Source: Plutella xylostella (lineage: Eukaryota > Arthropoda > Insecta > Lepidoptera > Plutellidae). Taken from it: a stretch of DNA of 64,000 nt. Where the stretch lies: the NCBI RefSeq assembly GCF_932276165.1, contig NC_063987.1:9672001-9736000 (forward strand). The letters are read 5' to 3'. Below the pieces are notes generated by a model that saw only the letters and a list, made by a program, of their open reading frames with translations, was not told where the DNA came from and made no database searches. A program made the position numbers and the translations under genes. Below are positions 44,221-55,335 of the stretch, piece after piece (position 1 is the stretch's first letter; each line of letters begins with the position of its first letter).

Positions 44221-46450
44221 TCTTTTACTGACTGTATATTATTCTGTATAATATCATGCCCTAATAGTTTGTAACTGATCTCTTCCATCGCACTTTTCGT
44301 CACTAAATCCGCTCTAGTGTAGAGCGCCGCTGTGTTTGCTGTTGGCCATCATCTATCAGTGTCGATGGTTTAAAAGTATTCCCTTTTATAAAAGCTCAAC
44401 AAAAAAAACTCGCTAAGGATTTTAGCTGGAATTTTACCAACATGGTTTCAACCTAAATTATAAAATAAAAGCATTTTTATTTTTAATATTTGTAAATAAC
44501 GAATTGATCCAAATCTATGTAAAGCTGTAGTCATTAATGAAGTAACATTCAATAAACTGCAATGAAAATCATGAAATTATTATTGTAAAGGTTTTACAGT
44601 CAAAGGTATGACTGTTCCATATATGCTTTAGGTAATGCATGCATGTACAAAACAAAACTGCCACCGAAACGACGAGTTGGTAAGTTCCATTAAAGTCCCA
44701 TAAAATACGGATTGAACCCATAAACCATGCTTACTCACAATCGGATTTAAGCCCTTCTGTACGGTGATAAGATTCAAAATGTCTCATTCCGCGATCAATT
44801 AACTCGTAAGTTATTTCAAGTTGGTAGCAAAATGTTTAATACCGATAATTACACGAATAAGTGTCCTCCGGCTATTTGGGAAGATAATACGAAACAGTTT
44901 CGCTAAATACGTTGATTCATAATCATGAGGTGCTATTGCATATTATTGTAGTGTAGGTACTATGTGTGTTTCTTTTTAAATAATTTTCATAAGTTTTAAG
45001 TACTACGGTGAAATAAAACTGATAATTATCATAACAAATTTTCATTTCATTAAGACTTGTTTGTTTTTTAAATCTTTACTAAACATACCAGTAGTTTTAT
45101 TTTTATCATTGACTTTTATCTTGAAACTTTTGTCATACCAAATCCCAATTAAAATCTGAATTTAAAAACCTATCTACTTAACTTCAATCCACTGCCGAAT
45201 GATTCGTCGGTGAAATGCCCAAAAGGGCACATTTAAAGAAATTTCCTGTACTTAAGTCAAGATTCAAGATTCACACACGCCATATAAGACCGGGAGTTTT
45301 TTGTTGCCAACCTAACGGGATCAAAATTCGTACATCTGAGAATGCCGGCCTCTGATTGGTGCATTAATTGTATGTTTCCGTATCCTTCTTATGGCAATTG
45401 TCCAGACATATTCGCGCACATATTTTAATATCAACCTAAATTACCAACAGCATTGCCATAAAAGTACCATTTATAATCATAAATCATAATTTATTCATAA
45501 CCGACCAAAATTGTTTTAAGTAAGCTTGATTCTTTTCAGTTTTATGGGACTGGTTCTATATTATGTAGCTATGAATATACCTAATTCATGATTTACCAAC
45601 GCAGCCGTTATGTACGGAGGACTTACCTGAAACAAATAAAAAAAACAGATTAATAATTACCTACGTCAGAGATATCTACTGTTATAAAATAAAACGAAAC
45701 ATACCTAATGGACCAATCTATAGATACTGAATACAGTTTCTAGCTGCTAGAAAAATTTACGAAAAGGCCAGTTCAAAAATATTACCTTCTTGCAAAGTCC
45801 TAAAGGTGGCAATAAGTTTATCGTCAAAGATTTACGCAACACCTAATGCTATTGTAAACTAATAAATAATAGCCCTTATTACAGGGCCATAAAGGCGCAT
45901 GTGTCGGTGTACAGTGAGACAATGGAAGCGGGTCACAATAATGGTCCGTAAACTACGCACTTAACGGCCTCTTTGACGTATGGCCTAAGTTACAAAAAAC
46001 CTTTGCTTTATGCGAAAAACAAACAAAACCAACTAACTACGGTAAACAATTATGGTTATGTGTTTGAATATATACGGGGTAATGATTTTAGTATTTTAAT
46101 GAAAAATATAAAATTTGAGATCCTATCATTGTGTATATTTTACACTAGGTAGGTATATATATTGTTCAAGATAATTTAAAAAGACCGATCAATGATGAAA
46201 TAAACGTTCGGCTCGCAGCTCGCCCACTTATAAAATTCCTCCCGGTAGCCTTCTATCTCATGGATTAGACCACTCAGTAAGATTGCTTCTTGAGCTTTTA
46301 AAAATCGTAAACAGCGCATGAGCTTTTTATTGGACATTCGTCTTTAATGGCGCAGTCTCTGACTGCGGTTTATGTCGAGTTTGCCATCAATTTGCTTGGT
46401 GCGGATGATTATTTTCTGTATATTTTTCTATTATAATGTGAATCTTATAA
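44221..46450. other. No gene seen apart from a splice-like site
   Basis: AT-rich sequence with short chance open frames only. The recursive-splice candidate at 45.6 kb is listed separately. Confidence 0.5.
45612..45650 (-). promoter_or_regulatory. Candidate recursive splice site
   Basis: Minus strand reads TTTTTTTATTTGTTTCAG|GTAAGT, a strong polypyrimidine acceptor fused without an exon to a consensus donor (junction 45627/45626). It matches the ratchet-point consensus used to remove long introns stepwise in Drosophila. It would imply a minus-strand transcript crossing this window. Confidence 0.4.
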
Positions 46451-46452
46451 TT

Positions 46453-46605
46453 AACTAGCTGTTCCCGCGAGCTTCGCTTCGCCTTAAAAAGTTTTCCCGT
46501 GGGAATTCCGGGATAAAAAGTAGCCTATGTTCTTTCCCAGGGTCTATACCATATGTATACCAAATTTCATTCAAATCCGTTCAGTAGTTTTAGCGTGAAA
46601 GAGTA

Positions 46606-46652
<47 letters not shown>

Positions 46653-46686
46653 CAGTTACTTTCGCATTTATAATATTAGTTAGGAT
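46453..46686 (+). mobile_element. Interspersed repeat T, copy 1
   Basis: Starts AACTAGCTGTTCCCGCGAGC, continues through GGGATAAAAAGTAGCCTATG and AAATCCGTTCAGTAGTTTTA, and ends CATTTATAATATTAGTTAGG. A (CAGA)n microsatellite of about 11 units lies at 46609-46651. This is a common insect repeat, probably a non-LTR retrotransposon 3' end, but the clade is not resolved here. Confidence 0.75.
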
Positions 46687-48924
46687 GATGTGGTAAGATT
46701 AATAATATAAAATACCCCACTATAAGAATACCCCACGTTATCTATAAGTGCAGTACTCAATAGTTTTTTAACAGGACAAAACCTCTGACCAAAATCTAGG
46801 AATTTCCAGAAGCATCCTCTAACGTCATGTAGGTAGGTACTTTGCAACATGTACAGAAACTCATCGATCTTTTGTCTATCTATAGGTAGATACACACATG
46901 CTCACGATCAATAATCATGCATGGGTGAGGCGGAGGGCTTACAACAGAAAGAAATTGCTCTTTTTTCACCCCATCTGGCAGGCTCCGTAGGCCATGAATA
47001 AAAAAAAAAAAAAATTCACAGCATTCCACTTGAGTGACGTTTTATTCATATCCCGACGTCTTTCATAATAATAAATGCGAAGATTTTGAGGGAAAAGGGA
47101 TGAAAATCTTAATGCTTATAAAACGAGATATTTTTCATGAGGACCTCCAGTGTCTACGTAATATCCGTGTATCCACACCACTGAAGAGAAAATCAATAAA
47201 AATGTTGTTCCAAATTTGGAAATGGAATTAAGGCCAATTTAGGGCATACAATAAAACCTATTGTGAACGAAACAAATATTGTATTTCTTCCCGATTATTG
47301 CTAACATAAAACTACGCAAAATGTAGAATTAAGTTAAATTTGCGATAAACAACCGCCTTGCTGGGATAGCGGTGCAGCTGCAGTGTTGGTCGGAGTTCGA
47401 ATCCCGGGGGGCAGAAGTTAGTCGGCTATCTAGTTAGTTCACTTTCACGATAAATATACAAATAAACAATATGGTACATACATGATATGAGGTAGAAAAC
47501 GTTTATATATATGACAAAACATTGTGATGGATCAACACAATAGCACACCCTCAATATTATACATAATGTTTATAGTATTGAAACCGACTCTTTGCTGCGA
47601 CTATATAAACTCTATATCCTTGACGATACGAAAAACTAAACTATTAAGATTTATTTATATATTTCGAGCATGATAAACTAACCTTAATTAGTTTATATGC
47701 CATAGGAAGGACGTCTTTTGTTTGTAGTTACTTCACTATTGCCTCACACCAGGCTGTGGTATTTGGTGCAAGGACATGGTGACATCATTATAGTATTTAT
47801 ATGTGTACCTAGAAGACCTAGTTTTATCTTTCAGCTGAGTAAAACTTAAAATAAAATATTATTTGAAACTGGTAAGGCTTTTTGTTAAAACTATGGTTTG
47901 AAATCTGAGGTCACCAATTAGTTTATAAATACTAAAATATTTTGATGATGAATAATGATGATTCATGATAATATTTTTTAATTAACTTTTGTTTTCTGGT
48001 GTGTGGTCGGAGTCTTTTATTCGATTCTTAGTCATAATCTTGTAATATAATTATAATTAATTCGAATTCAAACATAAGGCTCAGTAACTATTTCCGCACA
48101 GTTCCGGTTCTATGGAAGTCTGAGATTATATTATCAGAATTTGTGTGTGTCATTCCCATTCCGAAGTGATCTCATAGCATATACGAGTACATTAAAGGTT
48201 GAACACATACCATGAAGATGTTAATGAAATAGTATTTTCGAGATTGAAAAATAAGTCTCCAGAGTTTCTTGCCCTAATAGACTAAAAGGAATATTTCAGT
48301 GAAGATTAAGTAAGTAGGTATATTTGACTTTCGTTCAGAAATATTACCTACTTTCACTTTTTTTGTAAATAACGAAGTATCTGTATAAATTTTCCCTAAT
48401 AACAATATAGTTCCAAAGCGAAAATCTACTTAGTAATCATTATTGACCTACCAACAAACTTCCCATAGCAAAACAGTTAAAAAACTAAATTAATTTCTAT
48501 TAGTTAACCGCTATTTTAGTTTTGTTTTAATGATGATCTAACTGTAGCTTGACATCGACCTGCGGTTTTGTTTAATCACAATCTGACAGATGATTATAAA
48601 AAACAGATAGCCGACAAGGAGTCACGATGTCAGATAGATTATGATCTACACCGACATTTTAGAAATATTTTGTAGGCTGTTGAGGAAAAAGTAACGCAAC
48701 GCTGCTATATTTATCAGCCGAAAAAGTTGGCTATCTTTTTTTTATGATGCTGCATAATTCTACAGTGGTGGAAACTCGTATCATCATCATCACCATCGTC
48801 ATCATGGCTGGACTTTTCTTCTAAATACAGACCATGCTATGTACTCATCGGCTGCTTCCGAATTAGTTTAAAAGTTGTAAGTTGTATAAATGATCAGTAT
48901 TATTACACATAATGCTATTATTAC
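46687..48924. other. No gene; one tRNA-like fragment at 47360-47415
   Basis: At 47361-47415 CTGGGATAGCGGTGCAGC and the B-box-like AGTTCGAATCC resemble a decayed SINE head. The rest is AT-rich with only short chance open frames. A poly-A run lies near 47000. Confidence 0.45.
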
Positions 48925-49150
48925 AGGAACCCAGGAAGCAGATCTTTCCAAATCCCCTGAGGACTTCACACGACACACAATAAACTGCGTCCATGAACAC
49001 AACACAAATCTAAATTTCACCAGCGACCAACACCTCATTTCGCGCTACAAACGACCATTGCCCATATTTCTCAGCCGGCACTGAACCTGCAATCTTTCCG
49101 TCACCCCGACACCTGGCTGATTAACAACTGTGCCATTACCGCCTTACTCT
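48925..49150 (-). mobile_element. tRNA-derived SINE-like repeat
   Basis: Minus strand: GGCGGTAATGGCACAGTTGT gives a tRNA 5'-half-like start, followed by B box GGTTCAGTGCC (49087-49077). The body is GC-richer than its surroundings. The 64-codon plus-strand open frame here is part of the repeat. Confidence 0.5.
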
Positions 49151-50580
49151 GTGGCCCTGTGTGATGAATATTCATCACAGATTATGTCGCACTGCCTTAT
49201 CTGTGATCAGGCTGATATGAAATACTGTACGTAGGTATATTATTCTAACTACTTAATTATAGGTTTTGGTTTCTAACGTGGGAGATATTATAGAATATTA
49301 TAGATCGTACCTAGTTTAATAAATGTGTTTTTGGTAACTAGTTATTTCCTTCCGTTCCGTTTGATGTTTAGATAAGTTTTAGTTCATTTAAGCAATACGT
49401 TCTGAGATAAACGTAAATTGATAGTGGCGATACTATAGTTTTTTCGGCAACACTAATAGTTAAACTCATTGAAACCCCCACTGTACTTGAGTCAAGTGGT
49501 TCAACCTTCTGTATCTGTGTGTCGTGATGCTGATGAAGAGCGTCCGCCTCAATTTCATTGTAGCTGTCATTTGGGACAGATTTATGAGATATGGTCCTTG
49601 ATTCAGCGACGCAGAGGCCCGAGGACTTAGTCGTTATGAAATCGATATAGTATTTATCTCCTTTAGTGTCGGTCTAGTAGCTAGCGGAGTTTTACGTCTT
49701 AGTTGGCGAACTTCTCAAGTTTATTTACAATTACAGCCTATTCTGTGCCCGTAAGTGGCCTCTTGTGTTAGGTAAATGCGACTGGTGCTAGTCCAACTGG
49801 CTAAACATTAAACCACAGCCAGAAACCTTATATCAGCTCTAGTTTTTGCCATCAACCCCCTAAAAATAAGGTGATGAGGGCCTACTGGACAGAAAATCTT
49901 AGTACTGTCCCTTATGGCTGAGTACTACCTAGATGACCAAGAGCTGAGATGTGGAAAACCTGTTGTTTATAGTGTGTACTGTTTCAAACATCTACAATAG
50001 CAATAAGTTTGTTCCTACGCATAAGACAGAGATCGTTTTTTTAGGTAGCAGTATCTATTTGAAACTGCCTCTAAAACGTAAGTATCTGAATCGGGTTTGT
50101 TTAGTGGTAACTGTGTGTCGGTCTATTATTATTTGATTTACAAAAAATGTCAGACGCAGTTAGCTGCTATAGTTTATCTACACCCACTTTTATCACACAG
50201 TTATTTATTTATTAACGTGAGAAGGTATAGGCTTTGAATTTTGTACCATATGAAAACCATTTTTTCGTAGTACCTACATTATTTATGAGATTAATATGGC
50301 CTATTTATTTAGCAAAAAAAATAAAAAAACATTATCTTTTTTTTTTTATTTTTATTTAAAGAAAAAAAAAACTTTACATAAAAGGGATAATATAACATAG
50401 GATGGAGATTTAGGGCCAATCTCCACTCTGTCTTCGCGTCAATCCATCACTCTAGAATTGGGGGAATCCCTTCCCTGTATCTATCCGTCTTTTGTTTTTC
50501 TATTGGAAATGCGATCGTTCCTATTTGTTTTCTTTCAACGGTTGTAACCTTATATTAACAATTGACAATTTGTATGTGAC
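49151..50580. other. No gene; MITE-M-like termini at the right edge
   Basis: AT-rich, with a T/A homopolymer patch at 50335-50372. From 50551, TTATATTAACAATTGACAAT followed by TTGTATGTGACACAC resembles a MITE-M terminus interrupted by the next LINE insertion. Confidence 0.45.
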
Positions 50581-50591
50581 ACACTATCACG

Positions 50592-50775
50592 GCGCTATAT
50601 ATAAGGCGCAAGAGAGGAAGACCAAGAAAGACGTGGCTTGATTGCGTGAAAGAAAATATGAGAGAGTGTGGAGTGAATGAGGATATGACAGAGGATAGGG
50701 TAAAATGGCGTGACATGACCAACAAAGCCGACCCTAAATAAGGATAAGGCAAGGAAGAAGAAGAAGAAGAAGAAG
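50592..50775 (+). mobile_element. Non-LTR retrotransposon 3' end, 5'-truncated
   Basis: Encodes an ORF2 C-terminus (RKRGRPRKTWLDCVKENM, then EDRVKWRDMTNKADPK and a stop) typical of RTE-like or related LINEs, then a (GAA)n tail. The 11-bp duplication ACACTATCACG at 50581-50591 and 50776-50786 bounds it. The minus-strand open frames here are shadows. Confidence 0.88.
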
Positions 50776-50786
50776 ACACTATCACG

Positions 50787-51387
50787 TTTATTTATTGTTA
50801 ATCTACTATAGAATTGAACCAGCCTATACGGCTTACCATGTGGTGTGTTGCTATACTTTTGAGTCATGTAATGATGTAGTGAGAAACTTTTTCACATTAA
50901 CATTGCAGTGCATAATTATTATCGGTTTAGTTTCACTGTATATATTGATAAGACGCTGCGCTTACGGTTATTTTTAACCTTTTTCAGGTATTTCTCATTC
51001 AGGCATCACCCTTGGTTTTATGTCCAAAATGGCTCGGAAATATTGTGAAAAATTGTAGTCTTCTCCTTTCAGTACGAATATCGCCGTATATTCATGGTGT
51101 AATGGTTCAAAATTCAATGAGGATATTTAAGGGTGTAGCCCTTATTGTGAAAGGCATAAGGGTTCAAAGATAGTTTCTGACGTAAAATCATTAGTTGTCG
51201 GTTTTATTTCCTTTCATGTATTTTCCTGCTTTATTCGAATGTTTGTAGGTAGTTTTTTTCTTTGATTCGTTCGTATTCGAATGAATGAAATGTATATTAT
51301 GGGCTTTTTAGCATTATTGAAATTTGAACGAATTCGTTCCGAATTGAAATGGTTCCGTAAATACTAAAGAATATTATAGCGAAAAGT
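50787..51387. other. No gene seen
   Basis: AT-rich. A plus-strand TTTTTAACCTTTTTCAG|GTATTT at about 50987 resembles a weak acceptor-donor fusion. Confidence 0.5.
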
Positions 51388-51400
51388 GTAAAGGTTAGTT

Positions 51401-51713
51401 CTCTCTCTCTCTCTCAGCCTTCCGTAGTCCACTGTTGGACATAGGCCTCTCCTAACGATCGCCACCCCAAACGGTCACCCGCCATCTGCATCCAGCGGCT
51501 TCCCGCTACCTTCCGCAGATCATCAGACCAACGGGTTGGGGGGCGACCGACACGCCGTTTGCCGACACGGGGTCTCCACTCCAGAACCTTTCTACTCCAG
51601 CGGTCGTCGGCTCTGCGGGCTACGTGGCCAGCCCATTGCCATTTCAGCGTGCTAATCCTTTTGGCTATGTCGGTAACTTTAGTTCTCCTGCGGATTTCTT
51701 CATCAAAAAACAA
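51401..51713 (-). pseudogene. RTE-type LINE ORF2 C-terminus (3' half of a twin-primed insertion)
   Basis: An open minus-strand frame of about 98 residues: EEIRRRTKVTDIAKRI, KWQWAGHVARR, WRPRVGKRRVGRPPTRW, and GEAYVQQWT at the end. This is the region after reverse transcriptase in RTE ORF2. The tail is a (GA)n microsatellite at 51401-51415 rather than poly-A, as is usual for RTE. It is truncated and lacks catalytic domains. The 5' remainder is present in inverted orientation at 51714-51857. TSDs are GTAAAGGTTAGTT at 51388-51400 and 51858-51870. Confidence 0.9.
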
Positions 51714-51857
51714 AAGTTTTCAATCATTGCGTGTTGCCAGTGATGACTTACGGAGCCGAGACGTGGTGCTTCACCAAAGGGCTTATCCACAAGCTCAGAG
51801 TTGCTCAGCGTGCTATGGAAAGGGCTATGTTAGGCGTGTCCCTGCGAGATAGGATTC
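51714..51857 (+). pseudogene. Inverted 5' segment of the same RTE insertion
   Basis: On the plus strand it encodes LPVMTYGAETWCFTKG and LRVAQRAMERAMLGVSLRDR. This immediately precedes EEIRRRTKV in the ORF2 order, but lies in opposite orientation to the 3' half. The two halves meet head to head at about 51713 with little or no loss, the signature of twin priming during target-primed reverse transcription. Confidence 0.9.
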
Positions 51858-52196
51858 GTAAAGGTTAGTTGCTATAATGTAATAGTCAAGCCATGCTATA
51901 TGTACTATATAGCCGAAGATATATAACAATATAATTATTAAGTGTGTAGAAAGTAGTATAACTAAAGTAAGTTTAAACGTATAACATTTAAAATAAATGA
52001 GTACATAATTATCATAATTTTCATAAATCGTATTCAATTTGCACGTCAATTAAGTATAAATAAAACTGGATGTGAACGAGTTTATTAAATCAAAGAAGGC
52101 GGCATGAATAAAACAGTAATTAATAAACTACGGCCAATACTTCACAAAGTGCAATAGTGTATATGTATGTATAAGTAGGTAGTCGGTGTGATAAAT

Positions 52197-52430
52197 ACAC
52201 ACGCACTCACGCCTTGTACTAATGTACTCCCTTGCGGGGTAGGCAGAGGTGCATTGCTGCACCCACTTTTCGCCAGAGTGTTATGTTAGTCCCAATGTAA
52301 TAGGGGGCGGGCCTATTGCCATTTTACGGGCACATCTGTACGCACACAAATATCTGCCCCAGCCGGGAATCGAACCCGGGACCATCGGCTCAGTAGTCAG
52401 GGTCACTAACCACTACGCCATTCGGTCGTC
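52197..52430 (-). mobile_element. SINE-B copy at 52.3 kb
   Basis: Reverse-orientation copy. The head with B box GGTTCGATTCC at about 52366-52376 is intact. The usual segment between the head and GGGCACATC is shortened and altered (CTGTACGCACACAAATATCT), marking a deletion variant. The target duplication is unclear. Confidence 0.88.
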
Positions 52431-52532
52431 AAATATTGTATACTTGCTTTATCGGTACGATAGTAAATAGTAACGTCATTACGCAGGTTCCAACCGTGTG
52501 TTTATTGCAAAAAAAAAATATTTTGAGTTTTT

Positions 52533-52777
52533 TACACTCAGGAGAAAAACCTTAGGAAAAAGGTTCCACTGAGAAAAGCACCAAATTACTCCTAAACTAA
52601 ATAGGCTAGCTTAATGACGCCTTCTGCAACGTTGAAGTACATTTAACAGAGTATTAGGATATTACCAAATAAAAACGGTAATATTTATTCAAATTTTAAA
52701 TTAAATGTTGGAAAAAAATTGGGTCGTTTGGTGTCGATATTTTGTGAGTAGAACTTTTTCATTGCCTGTGAGTGTAT
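52533..52777 (+). mobile_element. MITE-R, uninterrupted reference copy
   Basis: Begins TACACTCAGGAGAAAAACC and GGTTCCACTGAGAAAAGCAC, and ends GAACTTTTTCATTGCCTGTG with AGTGTA. The ends are imperfect inverse complements. The internal words CACCAAATTACTCC, GTACATTTAACAGAG and GTTTGGTGTCGATATTTTG identify all other copies. No coding sequence. Confidence 0.78.
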
Positions 52778-52779
52778 AT

Positions 52780-52850
52780 TATTTTCCCACTGCTGAGCAA
52801 AGGCCCCCGCTTTTCTTCCACCTTTTGAGGTTACCTTTAGGGCTTAGATT
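52780..52850 (-). mobile_element. Retroelement tail fragment
   Basis: TTTTCCCACTGCTGAGCAAA then GGCCCCCGCTTTTC resembles a moth LINE 3' end (minus orientation). It is short and eroded. Confidence 0.4.
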
Positions 52851-53324
52851 ATTTAAAAACAATGCGAATCGCCCAGTTTATGTCCATGTAGGTACCTACT
52901 TACCTTCTAACCTTCTCCTAATACGATAATGAATGCTAATAAAGTGTGAAAACAACGGACATAGCCATTAGCCACAAACCAAGTACCTGGGTATCGTCAG
53001 CGCCAAGTCAGATGTTACTTACAGTTCGATTTTAGTATATAACTCTGAGGGAATAGAAGCGTTTAACTTGTGCAGGTGCAACCTTGAATTGTATTTAGAG
53101 CCGGTCTAATTATCAACTTGTTATTGTACTTATTGTGTATGTAGGTAGGTATCATATTATAGACATAGAATAGAATAGAATAGAATAATACTTACTTACA
53201 AAAAATCTAATAAACTAGGAAAATTGAAAATTAGGCGGCCTTTTCGCTTATAATATCTCTTACATGCAACTAATACTGGAGGTTTTATGCCGTGTCGCAT
53301 GAAATTATGCTTTATAAACCAGTT

Positions 53325-53524
53325 CATCATCATAATCATCATCAGCCAATAATCATCCACTGCTGGACATAGGCCTCTCCCAAGGAGCGCCACAACACTC
53401 GGTCCTCGGCCTTCCTCATCCAACCACTACCGGCTACCCGCCTAAGGTCGTCAGTTTAGCGGGCAGGAGCGCGTCCCACGCTGCATTTGCCTGTTCGTGG
53501 TCTCCACTCGAGAACCCGTCTACA
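53325..53524 (-). mobile_element. RTE-type LINE 3' end with 12-bp TSD
   Basis: Minus strand encodes VLEWRPRTGKCSVGRAPAR, a stop, TDDLRRVAGSGWMRKAEDR, then GEAYVQQW and the tail built of GAT/GATTAT units. The duplication TATAAACCAGTT is at 53313-53324 and 53525-53536. One in-frame stop shows it is dead. Confidence 0.9.
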
Positions 53525-53999
53525 TATAAACCAGTTAAATCATAATAATTAATTAATTTTTTTTCAGGATTGTTGTTTATTTGGAATAACCCTGCAGCTT
53601 TTAGTAAATACTTGGAGATATAAACTTTTTGAGTTTAGTGTTGTAAATTACCACCAAAATGGTTCAAATATCTTAGGTGAGAATGAAAATGAATTTAGAC
53701 CAACTAAAATTCGGCTACTTTGATTTCCCATCGATTTTATTATGCGGCTGTCGTAATAAATAATACATTTTATGTCGTTTTGATGGTTTCTTGAAAGTAA
53801 TTTGTGAGATTATTGTAACTTTTACTGCTTAAAATTTCTACATCCACACAAGAAGTGGCTCTATCTAATGTTCGTTTATCAATTTCTTTATTTTGGATTT
53901 TATTCAGCGACCTTTTGACAGTGCTTTTAAAATTTTATACAGTACTTAACTATTTTTTTATAAAATAATTACAAACATCATACACTTATTAATCATTAA

Positions 54000-54125
54000 A
54001 ACCTCACTTCCTCTTGTACTAAACCTTCTGTGTCCTCGGAGTCCTCAACTGTCCTCTGCTTTCCTCATCCAGCCTCTACCGGCTACCTGTCAGCGTATCA
54101 GTCTAGTAGACCGGAACTTAAATGA
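54000..54125 (-). mobile_element. Eroded RTE-type fragment
   Basis: CTTTCCTCATCCAGCCTCTA followed by CCGGCTACCTGTCAGCGTAT matches the 53.3-kb tail with many differences. No boundaries can be set. Confidence 0.5.
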
Positions 54126-54375
54126 ACATTGAACACCCACATCGTCGTAACAAAAACATATACATCGAACATAATTTCTTGCCTCCATAAAATAACTTCC
54201 GAGCGATGTAAGAAATGGAATATTCGGTACATTGTATGTATACGTGTGTATGTAATATGTATTTATGTTTGTTCGTTGAAAGTCAACAAGAATGTATAAT
54301 TAAAATTGTCAAGTTCAAGTGCAGAGTCGATGGAACGCGGCAGCTCTCGGTAGCCAGTAGGGCTGCCATATATAT

Positions 54376-54575
54376 AACTAGCTGTTCCAGCGCGCTTCGC
54401 TTCGCCTTGAAAAAAATTCCCGTGGGAATTCCGGGATAAAAAGTAGCCTATGTTCTTTCCCAGGGTCTAGACCGTATGTATACCATTTAATTCAAATCCG
54501 TTCAGTAGTTATGGCGTGAACGAGTAACAGACAGACACAGTTACTTTCGCATTTATAATATTATATAGTTAGGAT
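54376..54575 (+). mobile_element. Interspersed repeat T, copy 2
   Basis: Same unit as 46453-46686 (AACTAGCTGTTCCAGCGCGC to CATTTATAATATTATATAG). The CAGA array is only about two units, showing the microsatellite expands within the family. Confidence 0.78.
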
Positions 54576-54584
54576 TTAGTACCT

Positions 54585-54755
54585 AAACCAGCACCAAATT
54601 ACTCTTAAAACGGAAAAGGCTAGCCTACTGATGCAGTGTGCAAGATTGAAGTGCAAAAAATTAACAGCAGCGCATCGAAATATGTATTAAAAAATATTTG
54701 AATTTGATCATGAATTCATTTTGAAAGTGCAACTTTTTCATTGGTCATGAGTATA
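54585..54755 (+). mobile_element. MITE-R copy at 54.6 kb
   Basis: Carries AGCACCAAATTACTC, AAAGGCTAGCCTACTGATGC and the end CAACTTTTTCATTGGTCATG. The left TIR is truncated against repeat T. Confidence 0.68.
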
Positions 54756-55249
54756 TGATGACCATTCGAATATCCGCTGGTCTTATCTCGTATTTTCTTG
54801 TGAATTTTTGGTGTGTGCTGTGTGGTGTACCGAATAAAGAATTTTTATCTTTATCTTTATCTTTGTAATAACTACTTAAGTTAGGCAGTTGCCAATTACA
54901 AAGATAAAAGCCGCCGACAGTCACAGTTTCTCACCAAGTAAGAATCGTTGCTTGTGGCAGCCCTGCAGACCCGTAGGTGGTTCCCAGATCGCGGCCCGTT
55001 CCGCGGCAAAAACCCCGAACAATCGGGGTCGATGACCGCGCGACAAATCTATACCGACTACTTACAAATCTATACCTTACGGCACAGCGCGACCGCGTGC
55101 AGTGGGGTGACCCACAGACACACATAGGGCCCATAGTTATGATTGCTTCTGTAGCTAATCGAATGCCTATGACTATTACAGTCTACTGCAGGATCTGAGT
55201 CGCCAAGACTGGAAGGTTACCATATGAAATTGAAGATCTAAGAGCCGAT

Positions 55250-55335
55250 AAGAAATAATTTCCCCGGCCGGATTCGATCCTAGGACCCTGTGAGTGTCAG
55301 TGCAGATGAAGGCTGCGCCACGTGGTCGCCACGAC
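55250..55335 (-). mobile_element. tRNA-like SINE head fragment
   Basis: Minus strand shows CACGTGGCGCAGCCTTCATC followed by B box GGATCGAATCC (55280-55270) and CGGCCGGGG, a tRNA-like half. The body may continue leftward to about 55200 but is not matched elsewhere in this window. Confidence 0.45.

Noticed and set aside
50555..50867. Minus-strand open frames rich in serine or phenylalanine near 50.6-50.9 kb
   Set aside because: They are antisense readings of the LINE 3' end and its (GAA)n tail.
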